A DNA stretch of 64,000 bases from Vineibacter terrae (GCF_008039615.1 NZ_VDUZ01000029.1:47393-111392), one strand, 5' to 3'; counted from the first letter of the stretch, positions 6,954 through 19,097 are shown. The notes: generated from the letters alone by a model not told the origin. Numbers and translations: made by a program.

Positions 6954-9158
6954 ATGAGCGCGCGCGATTTCGAGGCGTTGACGCATTCCCACTATGGCAA
7001 GCCGCTGCGCTGGTGGCGCTACGGCGACGATTTCGCCGTCGCCAGCGTCGTTGCGCGCACCGGCCGTCTTCTGGCCCTGCCGGCAGTCCGCAACGGCGCG
7101 CATTGCTACTGGGGCGAGCCGGCGCCGCCGCTGCCGCTCTATCGTGCCGCGACGCTTGAGCTGCGGGCGCAGGCGCCGGTGCTGGTCGTCCAGGGCGAAA
7201 GCGCCGCCGACGCGGCGGCCGGGCTGTTCACGGACCATGTGTGCATCACATGGGCGGGCGGCGGCAACGGTGTCGCCAAAGCCGATGTCATGCCGCTGCA
7301 TGGCCGCGACGTCATCCTGTGGCCCGACAACGATGGCGCCGGCGCGACCGCGATGGCCCGGCTGGCGACGCGGCTGCGCGGCGTGGCCCGCACCGTCGTG
7401 CAGGTCGCGGTGCCGCAGGCGTGGCCGGCATCATGGAACATCGCCAGGCCGCTGCCGGCCGGCATCACGGCCGAGACCCTGCGCGCGATGCTGCCCGGCA
7501 TGGAACTGCACGGCGGCACCAGCTTGCGCCGGGAAGATCACGACTGTCATCCCGAGCGCAGCGAGGGATCTCCCGCGAATGGCGCACCGTGCGTCTCTCG
7601 CAGGAGATCCCTCGCTGCGCTCGGGATGACAATGAAGATGTGCGATCACCCTGCGCCGACGGGAGAAGCGCCCGTGACCCAGCCTGTCCAACCCGAGCCG
7701 CCGTCGGTCCCGCCATCGGCACCTGACGGCGCCTGGCCGGCACCGGACCGGTCGCTGCTCGACGACCGGCAGGGCGATGTGCCGGCATTTCCAGTCGAGC
7801 TTTTGCCGGGCTTCTGGGCCAGCTGGTGCGATGGTGCCGCGCGCGGCCACGGCGTGCCGGTCGACTATGTGGCGATGGCGCTGCTGAGCGCGGCGGCCGG
7901 GCTGATCGGCGCCGCGCGCTGCGTCGGTCCGGTGCCGGGATGGACGGAGCCCTGCTTGCTGTGGACGGTGCTGGTGGGGCCGTCCGCTTGCGGCAAGACG
8001 GCCGGCATGGATGCCGCGCTGCATCTGGTGCGTGCGCTGGACCGCGAGCTCGAGCCGGCGAACGCCGATCTGCTGGGCCGGCACACCGTGGCGCAGGAGG
8101 AGGCGCGCTGGGCCGCCTTCTGGTGGCGCAAGATGATGCGCCGGGCCGTGATCACCAACCGCGAGCGGCCGCCGATGCCCGCCGCCGTGCTGCAAGCGCC
8201 GGTCTTCGCGCCGCGCCGGCTCGTCCTCGAGGGTGCGGCCGTCGACACGGTCGCCGGCGCGCTGCGCGGCAATCCGCGTGGCCTGCTGCTGGCGCCTGAC
8301 GGACTCGCCGCCTGGCTCGACACCGTGGCCGGCGCCGGCAAGGCGGATCCGGCGCGGGCGTGGTGGTTGAAGGCATGGTCGGCTGGCGGCGGGCCGGTGC
8401 GGCGTGCCGGCGATCAGGCCTGCGGCGCCGCCAGCGTCCTGGGCGCGATCGAGCCCGATGCGCTCGCCGCCGCGCTGGCCGGCGACGACGACAGCGTCGG
8501 GGCGCGGCTGCTGTTTGCGCAGCCCGGGCGCGGCCCGGTGGCGGTGTTGGGGGAAGGGGCGGCGGCGTTGGCGGCGCCGGCGCAGGCAGCGCTGCGCCTT
8601 TTGCGCGACATACCCGACACGCCGCGCACCCTGGCGTTGTCCGCCGGCGCGCAGGCGGCCTTCGAAGGCTTCCGGAAGATGCTCGATATCGATGGGCTGG
8701 AGGATGCCGAAGCGGCGTGGTGCAGCCGCGGGCCCAGCCTCGTGCTGCGCCTCGCCGGCATCTGGACCTTCCTCGACTGGGCGGCGCAGGCCACGGGCAA
8801 TGAGCCTCGCGCTGTCGGGGCGCCGGCGCTGACGGCGGCAAGCGATCTCTGGCTGCGCTATCTGTGGCCGCATGCCCGATCGGTGCTGGGCACGATCGGT
8901 ACTGGCGGCCGGCGGCGCCGGATGCGCAAGGTGCTGCTGTGGATACGGCGCCGGGGATTGGCCGAGATCGGGCGCGAGGATGTGTGGCGCCACGCCCGCG
9001 CCGCCCGCAACGCGCCGGACGCCGATCTCCTGCTGGATGGGCTCGTGGCCGCCGGTTGGCTGCGGCCGGTCGATGCCATCAGGGCAGGGCGGGGCCGGCC
9101 GCGGCTGCGCTGGCAGGTGAATCCCGGGCTGCTGGATGGGGTGACCCATGAAGCGTGA
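6954..9158 (+). CDS. Toprim/DUF3987-like primase-helicase protein with in-frame repeat, 734 aa
   Basis: The first ~190 residues resemble the Toprim-like N-terminus of phage and plasmid primases: VLVVQGESAADAAAG, then ILWPDNDGAGATAM. Residues about 270-734 resemble the DUF3987 helicase-like region, with a P-loop VLVGPSACGKT at 339-349 and AFWWRKMMRR, AWWLKAWSAGG further on. Both parts belong to DNA replication modules of mobile elements, yet no capsid, integrase or partition gene is nearby. Between the two parts, residues about 198-226 are the translation of a dispersed palindromic repeat (HPERSEGS...LAALGM), read without a frameshift. The ATG at 6954 sits next to TGACGTC with a weak ribosome site. 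Activity is inferred. Confidence 0.75.
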   Translation: MSARDFEALTHSHYGKPLRWWRYGDDFAVASVVARTGRLLALPAVRNGAHCYWGEPAPPLPLYRAATLELRAQAPVLVVQGESAADAAAGLFTDHVCITWAGGGNGVAKADVMPLHGRDVILWPDNDGAGATAMARLATRLRGVARTVVQVAVPQAWPASWNIARPLPAGITAETLRAMLPGMELHGGTSLRREDHDCHPERSEGSPANGAPCVSRRRSLAALGMTMKMCDHPAPTGEAPVTQPVQPEPPSVPPSAPDGAWPAPDRSLLDDRQGDVPAFPVELLPGFWASWCDGAARGHGVPVDYVAMALLSAAAGLIGAARCVGPVPGWTEPCLLWTVLVGPSACGKTAGMDAALHLVRALDRELEPANADLLGRHTVAQEEARWAAFWWRKMMRRAVITNRERPPMPAAVLQAPVFAPRRLVLEGAAVDTVAGALRGNPRGLLLAPDGLAAWLDTVAGAGKADPARAWWLKAWSAGGGPVRRAGDQACGAASVLGAIEPDALAAALAGDDDSVGARLLFAQPGRGPVAVLGEGAAALAAPAQAALRLLRDIPDTPRTLALSAGAQAAFEGFRKMLDIDGLEDAEAAWCSRGPSLVLRLAGIWTFLDWAAQATGNEPRAVGAPALTAASDLWLRYLWPHARSVLGTIGTGGRRRRMRKVLLWIRRRGLAEIGREDVWRHARAARNAPDADLLLDGLVAAGWLRPVDAIRAGRGRPRLRWQVNPGLLDGVTHEA
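7546..7630 (+). repeat. Family A palindromic repeat inside a coding sequence
   Basis: The arms GTCATCCCGAGCGCAGCGAG and its complement end at 7546 and 7630, as in the intergenic copies at 39507, 44306 and 30940. The reading frame of the surrounding 734-aa gene stays open across it, adding about 29 residues at the junction of its two domains. Confidence 0.9.
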
Positions 9159-9250
9159 CAACGAATTTTCGTATTTTCCGATATTTGCGTCACGCTGCTC
9201 CGAGTATGAAAAATGCTATGCCCCTGATTCGCCGTTATTTTTTCGGCTGT

Positions 9251-9336
9251 GGTCGGGCCGCGCCGCTCCAGCGGCGCTCTTTCTCCTTGATGATTGAAAA
9301 TGAAGAAGAGCGCCGCTGGAGCGGCGCGGCCCGACC
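9251..9336. repeat. Family D palindromic repeat
   Basis: The 31-base arms (9251-9281 and 9306-9336) around CGCGCCGCTCCAGCGGCG are inverted copies, with a 24-base AT-richer loop. It follows the stop at 9158 and could end transcription, but there is no clear T-run. Related copies are at 10531, 41118 and 42822. Confidence 0.85.
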
Positions 9337-9411
9337 ATCATGATCGTCACCCCCTCTTTCGCTGCCGCGCCGCCGGCGGCCATAATGCCGGCCAACTGTC
9401 CCGGAGCGCCG

Positions 9412-10500
9412 ATGTCGACCTTCACCTCCTTTTCCGCCGACTACAGCGAGGCCCGCGAGAAGTTCCTCGCCGCCGCGCGCATCGCCGGCGCGGTGACGGC
9501 GCGCTACGACACCACGGCCAAGGGCCCCCAGGGCGAGTCCCTGTCGACCGATGTCGCCTGGCTGGGGCCGCACGACGCCGGCAAGGTGGTCGTGGCCGTC
9601 TCCTCGACCCACGGCGTCGAGGGGTTCTGCGGCTCGGGCTTCCAGGTCGACTGGCTGGCGCGCAAGGGCGCGGCGGCGCTGCTGCGCGGCACGGCGGCGC
9701 TGTTCGTGCACGCCATCAATCCCTATGGCTTTGCCTGGCTGCGGCGCGTGACGGAGGAGGGCAACGACCTCAACCGCAACTTCGTCGACCATGGCAAGCC
9801 CTATCCCGACAATGCCGGCTATGCCGAGATCGCCGATGCCCTGGTGCCGCCGGCGCTGAGCGGACCGGCGTTCGAGGCGGCGGAGGCCAGGCTCAAGGCC
9901 TACCGGGCGCAGGTCGGCGACACCGCCTTCCACCGCGCCATGTCGGGCGGGCAGTACACCCACGCCGACGGCTTCTTCTTCGGCGGCGGCGGGCCGTCCT
10001 GGTCCAACCGCACGACGCACGCCATCATCGCCCGCTACCTCGCCAGCCGCGGCGACATCGCCGTGATCGATTTCCATACCGGTCTGGGGCCGTTCGGCTA
10101 TGGCGAGCTGATCACGCATTACGATCCCGACACCGACGGCTCGCGGCGCGTGCGCGCCTTCTGGGGCGAGTCGGTGACGGAGTCCAAGCGCGGCCAGACG
10201 GCATCGCAGGCGCGCGACGGGCTGGGGCACTACGGCTACAACCGGGCACTGCCGCAGGCGCGGGTGACGATGGCGACGCTGGAGTTCGGCACCTACGACC
10301 GCGAGAGCGGCCGGCGCGCCTTCCGCGGCGATCACTGGCTGCACAAATACGGCGATCCGCTGGGCCGCGAGGCCGGCCCGATCCGCGCCGCCATGCGCAA
10401 GCAGTTCTATCCCGACACCGACGAGTGGAAGGAGATGGTGCTGTTCCGCGGCCACCAGGCCATCCGCCAGGCGATCGCGGGATTGAATGCGCCGCTTTGA
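9412..10500 (+). CDS. DUF2817 (M14-like) zinc peptidase, 362 aa
   Basis: The start is placed at MSTFTSFSADYSEAREKF, which follows a GGAG about eight bases upstream and matches family N-termini; an earlier in-frame ATG would overlap repeat D. Motifs typical of DUF2817 are SSTHGVEGFCGSG near residues 65-77, with the His-Gly-x-Glu zinc site, NPYGFAWLRRVTEEGNDLNRNF, and VIDFHTGLGPFGYGE with the third metal ligand. The fold is that of M14 carboxypeptidases. No signal peptide is seen, so it is probably cytoplasmic. The next gene is an M81 peptidase on the same strand. A shared peptide-recycling role is possible but unproven. Confidence 0.88.
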   Translation: MSTFTSFSADYSEAREKFLAAARIAGAVTARYDTTAKGPQGESLSTDVAWLGPHDAGKVVVAVSSTHGVEGFCGSGFQVDWLARKGAAALLRGTAALFVHAINPYGFAWLRRVTEEGNDLNRNFVDHGKPYPDNAGYAEIADALVPPALSGPAFEAAEARLKAYRAQVGDTAFHRAMSGGQYTHADGFFFGGGGPSWSNRTTHAIIARYLASRGDIAVIDFHTGLGPFGYGELITHYDPDTDGSRRVRAFWGESVTESKRGQTASQARDGLGHYGYNRALPQARVTMATLEFGTYDRESGRRAFRGDHWLHKYGDPLGREAGPIRAAMRKQFYPDTDEWKEMVLFRGHQAIRQAIAGLNAPL

Positions 10501-10530
10501 ATGAGCACGAGCGTTGCTGGTGACGGCTGG

Positions 10531-10600
10531 GACCGCGCCGCTCCAGCGGCGCTCATGATCCGGCGCTGCGCGCCGGTGCGTCGCTGGAGCGACGCGGTCC
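10531..10600. repeat. Family D palindromic repeat
   Basis: GGGACCGCGCCGCTCCAGCG (from about 10529) pairs imperfectly with the segment ending in GAGCGACGCGGTCC at 10600. The outer flank TGGTGACGGCTGGGACC is shared with the copy at 41118-41185, so the repeated unit is longer than the hairpin. Confidence 0.75.
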
Positions 10601-10648
10601 GGCCCGTCATGCCCACCGACATCGACTGAACAAGTAGAGGAGCAGCCC

Positions 10649-12163
10649 GTGCCGCCCGCATCGCCGCGCATCGCGCTTCTGGGGTTCGCCATCGAGTGCA
10701 ACCGCTTCGCGCCGGTCAGCACGCGCGAGGATTTCCGCGACATGCGCGGCAACGAGCTGCTGGTCGAGGCACGCAAGCCGGCGCCCGCCATGATGCCCGA
10801 CATGCCCGGCTTCGTGACCGAGATGGACCGCAGCGGCGCCTGGACGCCGGTGCCGCTGCGCACCGCCGCGGCGCAGCCCGGCGGCCCGGTGGAGCAGGGC
10901 TATTTCCGCGAGCTGATGGCCGAGTTCGAGGACGGCCTGCGCCGCAGGGGACCGTTCGATGGCGTCTACGTCTCCTCGCACGGCGCGGCGCTCACGACCG
11001 ACAGCGATGACCCTGACGGCGACCTCTACGAGGCCATCCGCGGCATCGTCGGGCCGGACGTGCCCATCATCGGCACCTTCGACCTGCATGCCAACGTCTC
11101 GCGCCGCATGGTCGACAACATCTCCGTCTTCGTCGGCTATCGCTGCAATCCGCACACCGACATCCGCGAGCGCGGCGTCGAGGCGGCGCAGCACATGCGC
11201 ACCCTGCTGGGCGGCGTGCGCACGGCCACCGCGATGGTGAAGATTCCGCTGGTCGCGCCGCAGATCTCGCTGCTGACGGCATCGGGCCCCTATGCCGACG
11301 TCATGAGCTACGGCCTGTCGCTGGTCGGCGGCAAGGTGATGAACGTGTCGGTGATGGCCGGGTTCTCCTACAGCGACAGTCCCAAGAACGGGCTCACCGC
11401 GATCATCACGACGCGCGATCGCGACCTGGCGCTGGCGCAGAAGCTGGCGCTCGACATCTGCAGCCGTGCCTGGGACATGCGCGCGCGCTTCAAGCGCACG
11501 ATGACCGCGCTCGAGGAGGCGGTGCGCATGGCCGTCGCCGTCGGCAACGACCCGGCCCAGCCGCCGATCATCCTGGCCGACGTGGCCGACAACCCCGGCG
11601 GCGGCGGGCGGGGCAACACCGTGCATCTGCTGCGGGCCCTGAAGGACGCCGGCGCCAGGGGCGTGATCTTCGGCGTGTTCAACGACCCGGCCGTGGCGGC
11701 CGAGGCCCATCGCCGCGGCCGCGGCGGCGCCTTCCGGGCGCGCTTCAACAGCCGCGAGCAGGATGCGTTCTCGCAGGCCTGGGAATGCGATGTCCGGGTC
11801 AAGGCGCTGTCCGACGGCCGCCATGTCGGCCGCCGCGGCCTGGCGCGTGGCATGTCCTGCCAGATGGGGCCGTCGGCGCTGCTCGACCTCGACGGCATCT
11901 CGCTGGTGGTGATCACCCACCGCCAGCAATGCCTCGATCCGATGCAGTTCGAGCAGTTCGGCCTCGATCCGGCGCTGGCGCGCACCATCGTGGTGAAGAG
12001 CCGCGGTCATTTCCGTGCCGGCTTCGACGGCTTCGTGCCGGCCGAGCGCACCTACGAGGTCGATTGCCCGGGCCTGACCTCGCCCAACCTCGCGACCTTC
12101 CCCTGGAGCCGCCTGCCGCGCCCGGTCTACCCCCTGGACGAGCACACGACATGGACGCCTTGA
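10649..12163 (+). CDS. mlrC: M81 family metallopeptidase (MlrC-like), 504 aa
   Basis: The GTG at 10649 follows a clear GAGGAG site. The protein shows the family layout: N-terminal domain with GFAIECNRFAP, SSHGAALT (about 109-116), GTFDLHANVSRRMVDN (about 144-159) and the metal-binding GYRCNPHTDIRERG. The C-terminal MlrC domain contains ILADVADNPGGGGRGN and ends in SPNLATFPW-RLPRPVYPLD. MlrC is known as the enzyme that completes microcystin breakdown, but most relatives occur in catabolic operons without microcystin genes and act on unknown small peptides. Length is typical. mlrA, mlrB and mlrD are absent here, so microcystin use is not supported. Confidence 0.88.
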   Translation: MPPASPRIALLGFAIECNRFAPVSTREDFRDMRGNELLVEARKPAPAMMPDMPGFVTEMDRSGAWTPVPLRTAAAQPGGPVEQGYFRELMAEFEDGLRRRGPFDGVYVSSHGAALTTDSDDPDGDLYEAIRGIVGPDVPIIGTFDLHANVSRRMVDNISVFVGYRCNPHTDIRERGVEAAQHMRTLLGGVRTATAMVKIPLVAPQISLLTASGPYADVMSYGLSLVGGKVMNVSVMAGFSYSDSPKNGLTAIITTRDRDLALAQKLALDICSRAWDMRARFKRTMTALEEAVRMAVAVGNDPAQPPIILADVADNPGGGGRGNTVHLLRALKDAGARGVIFGVFNDPAVAAEAHRRGRGGAFRARFNSREQDAFSQAWECDVRVKALSDGRHVGRRGLARGMSCQMGPSALLDLDGISLVVITHRQQCLDPMQFEQFGLDPALARTIVVKSRGHFRAGFDGFVPAERTYEVDCPGLTSPNLATFPWSRLPRPVYPLDEHTTWTP

Positions 12164-12164
12164 T

Positions 12165-12295
12165 CTTCCTCCCCACGCAGTGGGGAGGTGCCCCGAAGGG
12201 GCGGAGGGGACCCGACGTGGTTTATATAACTGAGACCACGTAGGCTCCCCCTCCGGCCTTCGGCCACCTCCCCCAACTTCGTCGGGGGAGGGAAG
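12165..12295. repeat. Palindromic repeat, family C
   Basis: CTTCCTCCCCACGCAGTGGG at the left pairs with the CCCCAACTTCGTCGGGGGAG region at the right. The inner CCCCGAAGGGGCGG pairs with CCGGCCTTCGG. It starts two bases after the mlrC stop. It may act as a terminator, followed by TTTTTCCCC. Confidence 0.75.
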
Positions 12296-12339
12296 ATTTT
12301 TCCCCATCGACCTTCAGAGCAAGGCTGCTAAAACGAACC

Positions 12340-14295
12340 ATGACGCGTGTGCTGGCCGCCATTATCGCCCTCGTCGCCGTGACGGCCCTGAACTGGTTGT
12401 GGTGGAGCGTTCCCAACGAGCCACGCACGATCGACTGGCAGCCGGGACCCGTCCAGGGCCTGTCCTTCGCGCCGTACCGCCCCGGCCAGAGCCCGCTGAC
12501 CAAGACGTTCCCCACGGCGGCCCAGATCGAGGCCGACCTCAAGCTGCTGCAGGGCAAGACCCAGTCGGTGCGCACCTACACCAGCCTGGAGGGCATGGAG
12601 GCGGTGCCGCGGCTGGCCGGCAAGTACGGGCTGAAGGTCTGGCACGGCGCCTGGCTCAACAACGTCGAGCGCGAGAACCTCGAGCAGATCTCGGCCCTGG
12701 TCGAGCATGCCAACCGCTACTCCGAGAACGTCGAGCGCGTGATCGTCGGCAACGAGGTGCTGCTGCGCAAGGATCTCACGGCCGACCAGCTGATCCGCTA
12801 CATCCGGCAGGTCAAGCGCGCGGTGAAGCAGCCGGTGACCTATGCCGAGGTCTGGGAGTACTGGCTGCGCAACCCGCAGGTGGCGGACGAGGTCGACATC
12901 ATCACCATCCACATCCTGCCCTACTGGGAGGATGAGCCGATCGGGATGGACCGGATCGACCCCAACGGCGATCCGGCCTATGGCAAGCTGGCGATCAAGA
13001 CGCACATCATGGATGTCATGGCGCGCGTGAAGAACGCCTTTCCCGGCAAGCGCGTGGTGATCGGCGAGAGCGGCTGGCCCAGCGCCGGCCGCATGCGCGC
13101 CGACGCGCGGCCGGGGCTGGTCGAGCAGGCCCGCTACTACGCGCTCTTCAAGCGCCTGGCCGAGACCGAGAAGCTCGAATACAACCTCGTCGAGGCGTTC
13201 GACCAGCAGTGGAAGAGCTACCAGGAGGGCACGGTCGGCGCCGAATGGGGCCTGTTCGACACCGCCCGCGAGCAGAAATTCCAGATCGGCGCCAAGGTCA
13301 GCGCCGACCCGCACTGGCGCACGCCGCTGGTGATCTCCAGTGTCGCCGGCGTGCTGCTGGTGCTGGCCTTCGCCCTGTCGCGCGGCCGGCCCGGGCCGCT
13401 GGCCATCGTCGCCTTCGCGCTCTTCGCCCAGGCCGTCGCCACGTGCCTGACCCAGGCGACCTGGCTCAACTATGCGCATGCCTTCTACACCACGCGCATG
13501 ATCGGCACCGTGCTCTACCTCATCGCCGGGGCCGTCTTCGGCTACGCGCTGCTGCGCGGCATCGGCGACATCCTGACCGCGCGCATGACGGATGCCTCGC
13601 TCTACGGCGCCCGGGTGCGCGAGGCGTGGTCGTCGTGGCGGGCGCTGCCGCGCGCCCATATCCTGCAGCGGCCCGACCTGCTGCTGCAGATCGCCTTCCT
13701 CGGCTTCACCGTGCTGTGCATCTTCCACCTGATCGTGCTGACGGTGGACTGGTACATCGCCGCCATCCCGATCGGTGATTCGGTGCGCGTGATCGCCATC
13801 GACGGCCGCTATCGCGACTTCCCGATCATGGATTTCGCGGTGCCCGCGGTCGTGCTGATGACCTGGAAGCTGGCCACGCTGCTGCGCACCGGCGGCGTGC
13901 CGCGGGCGCAGGCGGTCGCCAAGGCGCTGTCGTTCGGGCGGCTGCTGGGCTACGACGGCGGCAAGGGCTATGTGCGCATGGAGCCGACCCATAGCCGCTG
14001 GGCGCCGCTGTGGCCGGAACTGCTGCTGACGGCGTTCCTGGTGGGCGGCGCCGTGGTACTCACCCTGACCGAAGGGGCCATCAAGATCCATGGCGCCGCC
14101 GCGCTGCTGGCCTCGGGCTGGCCGGCCCCGGACGGCGGCAAATGGGTGATCCGGGCTTTGTTCACCAATGTGCAGTCCAACTGGTTTTCGGCCATGGCAT
14201 TGCTGATGGCGGTGCCCTATATCGCTACGATCTACGTCTCCCTGCGCCAGCCACTGGCCGAGCCGCCGCCGGAATCCTTTACCGGGAAGTGGTGA
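12340..14295 (+). CDS. Membrane GH17 beta-1,3-glucanase / glucan synthase-like protein, 651 aa
   Basis: Residues 1-20 form an N-terminal signal anchor. Residues about 40-315 are a glycoside hydrolase family 17 domain. It has GNEVLL with the likely acid/base Glu139, and GESGWPS with the likely nucleophile Glu243. The C-terminal half has about seven membrane spans, for example residues 328-346, 352-370, 385-405 and 447-470. Family 17 proteins with this membrane part in rhizobia include NdvC-type proteins of cyclic beta-1,3/1,6-glucan synthesis and other beta-glucan synthesis or remodelling enzymes. No glycosyltransferase neighbour is seen. It probably remodels an envelope beta-glucan at the periplasmic face; hydrolysis versus transglycosylation cannot be told from sequence. 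Confidence 0.85.
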   Translation: MTRVLAAIIALVAVTALNWLWWSVPNEPRTIDWQPGPVQGLSFAPYRPGQSPLTKTFPTAAQIEADLKLLQGKTQSVRTYTSLEGMEAVPRLAGKYGLKVWHGAWLNNVERENLEQISALVEHANRYSENVERVIVGNEVLLRKDLTADQLIRYIRQVKRAVKQPVTYAEVWEYWLRNPQVADEVDIITIHILPYWEDEPIGMDRIDPNGDPAYGKLAIKTHIMDVMARVKNAFPGKRVVIGESGWPSAGRMRADARPGLVEQARYYALFKRLAETEKLEYNLVEAFDQQWKSYQEGTVGAEWGLFDTAREQKFQIGAKVSADPHWRTPLVISSVAGVLLVLAFALSRGRPGPLAIVAFALFAQAVATCLTQATWLNYAHAFYTTRMIGTVLYLIAGAVFGYALLRGIGDILTARMTDASLYGARVREAWSSWRALPRAHILQRPDLLLQIAFLGFTVLCIFHLIVLTVDWYIAAIPIGDSVRVIAIDGRYRDFPIMDFAVPAVVLMTWKLATLLRTGGVPRAQAVAKALSFGRLLGYDGGKGYVRMEPTHSRWAPLWPELLLTAFLVGGAVVLTLTEGAIKIHGAAALLASGWPAPDGGKWVIRALFTNVQSNWFSAMALLMAVPYIATIYVSLRQPLAEPPPESFTGKW

Positions 14296-14372
14296 GCGCA
14301 GCTTCGGTCGCCACCCCGAGCCCTGATCGTCTGCGGACCGGTTGCCTGGCGTCGCTGTGAAAGGAATGAACC

Positions 14373-15044
14373 ATGGAATTTTCCGGCGAGTACCGAATCC
14401 CGGCGTCGCGCCAGAAGGTGTGGGACGCGCTCAACGACGCGGCGGTGCTGCAGCAATGCATTCCGGGCTGCGAGACGCTGGAGAAGGTCAGCGACACCGA
14501 GCTGAAGGCGACGGTGCGGATGAAGATCGGGCCGGTCAGCGCCAAGTTCGGCGGCAAGGTGACCTTGTCCGACATGGACCCGCCCAACGGCTACAAGATC
14601 ACCGGCGAGGGGCAGGGCGGCGCCGCCGGCTTCGCCAAGGGCGGTGCTGCCGTGAAGCTGACCGAGGCGGACGACGCCACGGTGCTGAACTACACGGCAG
14701 ACGCCCAGGTCGGCGGCAAGATCGCGCAGATCGGTGCCCGGCTGATCGACGGCACGGCCCGCAAGCTCGCCGACGAGTTCTTCAGCAAGTTCTCGGAGGT
14801 TGTCGGCGGCGAGGCGCCGGAAGCGGCGCCCACGGCCACCGACACGCCGAGCATGGCGGATGTTCCGCCGGTGGCGGATCCGACGCCAACGCCAGCCCCC
14901 GCCGCTTCGACCGGCAGCGGGGTCAACGGCGCCGGCTCGCCGGCGCGGCCCGCGACCGATTCGGCCGAGCGCGGCTACAAGCACTGGCTGCTGATCGGCG
15001 CCGGTATCGCGCTGCTGGTGATCGCCTACATCGCGATCCGGTGA
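14373..15044 (+). CDS. coxG: CoxG, SRPBCC membrane-anchor protein of a molybdenum hydroxylase
   Basis: The ATG follows AAAGGA. Residues 1-145 match the CoxG/SRPBCC fold ([56 protein letters not shown]). A Pro/Ala/Thr-rich linker (about 150-195) leads to one C-terminal membrane helix, [19 protein letters not shown]. In CO-oxidising bacteria CoxG recruits the dehydrogenase to the membrane, and this architecture fits. It precedes coxS, coxL and coxM, but a 270-bp gap with a repeat separates it from coxS, so it may have its own transcript. Length, 223 aa, is normal. Confidence 0.92.
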   Translation: MEFSGEYRIPASRQKVWDALNDAAVLQQCIPGCETLEKVSDTELKATVRMKIGPVSAKFGGKVTLSDMDPPNGYKITGEGQGGAAGFAKGGAAVKLTEADDATVLNYTADAQVGGKIAQIGARLIDGTARKLADEFFSKFSEVVGGEAPEAAPTATDTPSMADVPPVADPTPTPAPAASTGSGVNGAGSPARPATDSAERGYKHWLLIGAGIALLVIAYIAIR

Positions 15045-15048
15045 TTTG

Positions 15049-15193
15049 CCCCTCTCCCGCAAGCGGGAGAGGGAGGGGCCCATTGCGCGCAGCGCAATGG
15101 GAGGGTGAGGGGCCACAGTCGCGGCGCTTCGTCCTTGGGCCCTCACCCGCCGAGCGCTGCGCGCTCGGCGACCTCTCCCGCAAGCGGGAGAGG
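15049..15193. repeat. Palindromic repeat, family C2
   Basis: CCCCTCTCCCGCAAGCGGGA at the left is repeated as CCTCTCCCGCAAGCGGGAGA at the right. Inner pairs are the GCGCGCAGCGC and GCGCTGCGCGC hairpins. It occupies most of the coxG-coxS gap; the rest (15194-15315) should carry the coxSLM promoter, which I could not pick out. Confidence 0.8.
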
Positions 15194-15315
15194 TGAACGC
15201 CAATCCCCTTGACCCATCCAGCTGCAAATTGCCATGCTGAGCATGATCTGCGGACGCACGGCGCGTCGCCACGACGGCCGTCCTTCAACACTGTGGCGGT
15301 AGGGAGCACTCCAAT

Positions 15316-15801
<486 letters not shown>

Positions 15802-15853
15802 GCTCCGTCCGAAACAAGACAAGCAAGCGGACTGTTCCTCGAGGGAGGGCACG

Positions 15854-18214
<2,361 letters not shown>

Positions 18215-18239
18215 GCGCCCGGGATTCCAGGAGGAAGCT

Positions 18240-19034
18240 ATGTACGATTTCGAGTACCACAAGCCGAAGTCGGTGGCCGATGCGGTGGCGGCGCTGAAGA
18301 AGGCGTCCGACGGCAAGTTCATGGCCGGCGGCATGACCTTGATCCCGACGCTCAAGCAGCGCCTGGCGCAGCCGTCCGACGTGATCGACCTGGGCGCCAT
18401 TGGCGACCTGCGCGGCATCAAGGTCGACGGCAACACCGTCACCATCGGCGCCATGACCAAGCATGCCGAGGTCGCGGCCTCGGCCGAGGTCGCCAAGGCG
18501 ATCCCGGCGCTGGCCAAGCTCGCCGCCAATATCGGCGACGGCCAGGTGCGCAACCGCGGCACCATCGGCGGCTCGGTCGCCAACAGCGATCCGGCGGCCG
18601 ACTATCCGGCGGCGGTGCTGGCGCTGGGCGCCACCATCACCACCAACGAGCGCAAGATCGCGGCCGACGACTTCTTCAAGGGGCTGTTCGAGACCGCCCT
18701 GAAGGAAGGCGAGATCATCACGTCGATCAGCTTCCCGACGGCGACCAAGGCCGCCTACATGAAGTTCCCCAACCCGGCCTCGCGCTATGCGATGGTCGGC
18801 GTGTTCGTCGCCCAGACCGCATCGGGCCCGCGTGTCGCGGTGACCGGCGCCGGGGCGTGCGCCTTCCGCGTCAAGGAGATGGAGGACGCGCTGGCCAAGA
18901 ACTGGTCGCCCGATGCCGTCGCCGGCGTCAAGGTCCCGGCCGACGGGCTGAACGGCGACATCCACGGCAGCCCGGAATACCGGGCGCACCTGGTCACCGT
19001 GATGGCCAAGCGCGCGGTGGCGGCCGCGGGCTGA
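18240..19034 (+). CDS. coxM: CoxM-type FAD-binding medium subunit
   Basis: The start [16 protein letters not shown] follows AGGAGGAA at the right distance. Residues 30-110 hold the FAD pyrophosphate-binding loops of the family: [10 protein letters not shown] and the [20 protein letters not shown] stretch. The C-terminal CO_deh_flav_C domain begins near 165. At 264 aa the size is normal. It moves electrons from CoxS to an external acceptor. It is the last gene of the coxSLM group and is followed at once by a hairpin (19045-19097), a possible end of transcription. Confidence 0.94.
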   Translation: MYDFEYHKPKSVADAVAALKKASDGKFMAGGMTLIPTLKQRLAQPSDVIDLGAIGDLRGIKVDGNTVTIGAMTKHAEVAASAEVAKAIPALAKLAANIGDGQVRNRGTIGGSVANSDPAADYPAAVLALGATITTNERKIAADDFFKGLFETALKEGEIITSISFPTATKAAYMKFPNPASRYAMVGVFVAQTASGPRVAVTGAGACAFRVKEMEDALAKNWSPDAVAGVKVPADGLNGDIHGSPEYRAHLVTVMAKRAVAAAG

Positions 19035-19044
19035 TCTTGAGAGC

Positions 19045-19097
19045 CTTCATGGTGAGCACAGGTGAATGCTGCGCATTCACCGAGTCGAACCATGAAG
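19045..19097. repeat. Repeat E hairpin, decayed third copy
   Basis: The left arm (19045-19069) is identical over 25 bases to the arm of the two E copies at 2928 and 5069. The right arm starts GCATTCAC and ends CCATGAAG but the middle is replaced (CGAGTCGAA), so the palindrome is broken. No E flanks are present. It lies between the convergent coxM and methyltransferase genes. Confidence 0.8.

Noticed and set aside
9251..9336. Intrinsic terminator call for this hairpin
   Set aside because: The stem is strong, but the loop is long and no T-run follows on either side. Dispersed copies point to a repeat rather than a terminator.
10649..12163. Microcystin degradation locus
   Set aside because: Only the MlrC-family gene is present. 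mlrA, mlrB and mlrD were not found, and the family is broader than microcystin use.
12328..14091. Long open frame on the minus strand across the GH17 gene
   Set aside because: It is antisense to a gene with clear GH17 catalytic motifs, is rich in His/Arg/Gln low-complexity sequence, and is open only because of GC bias.
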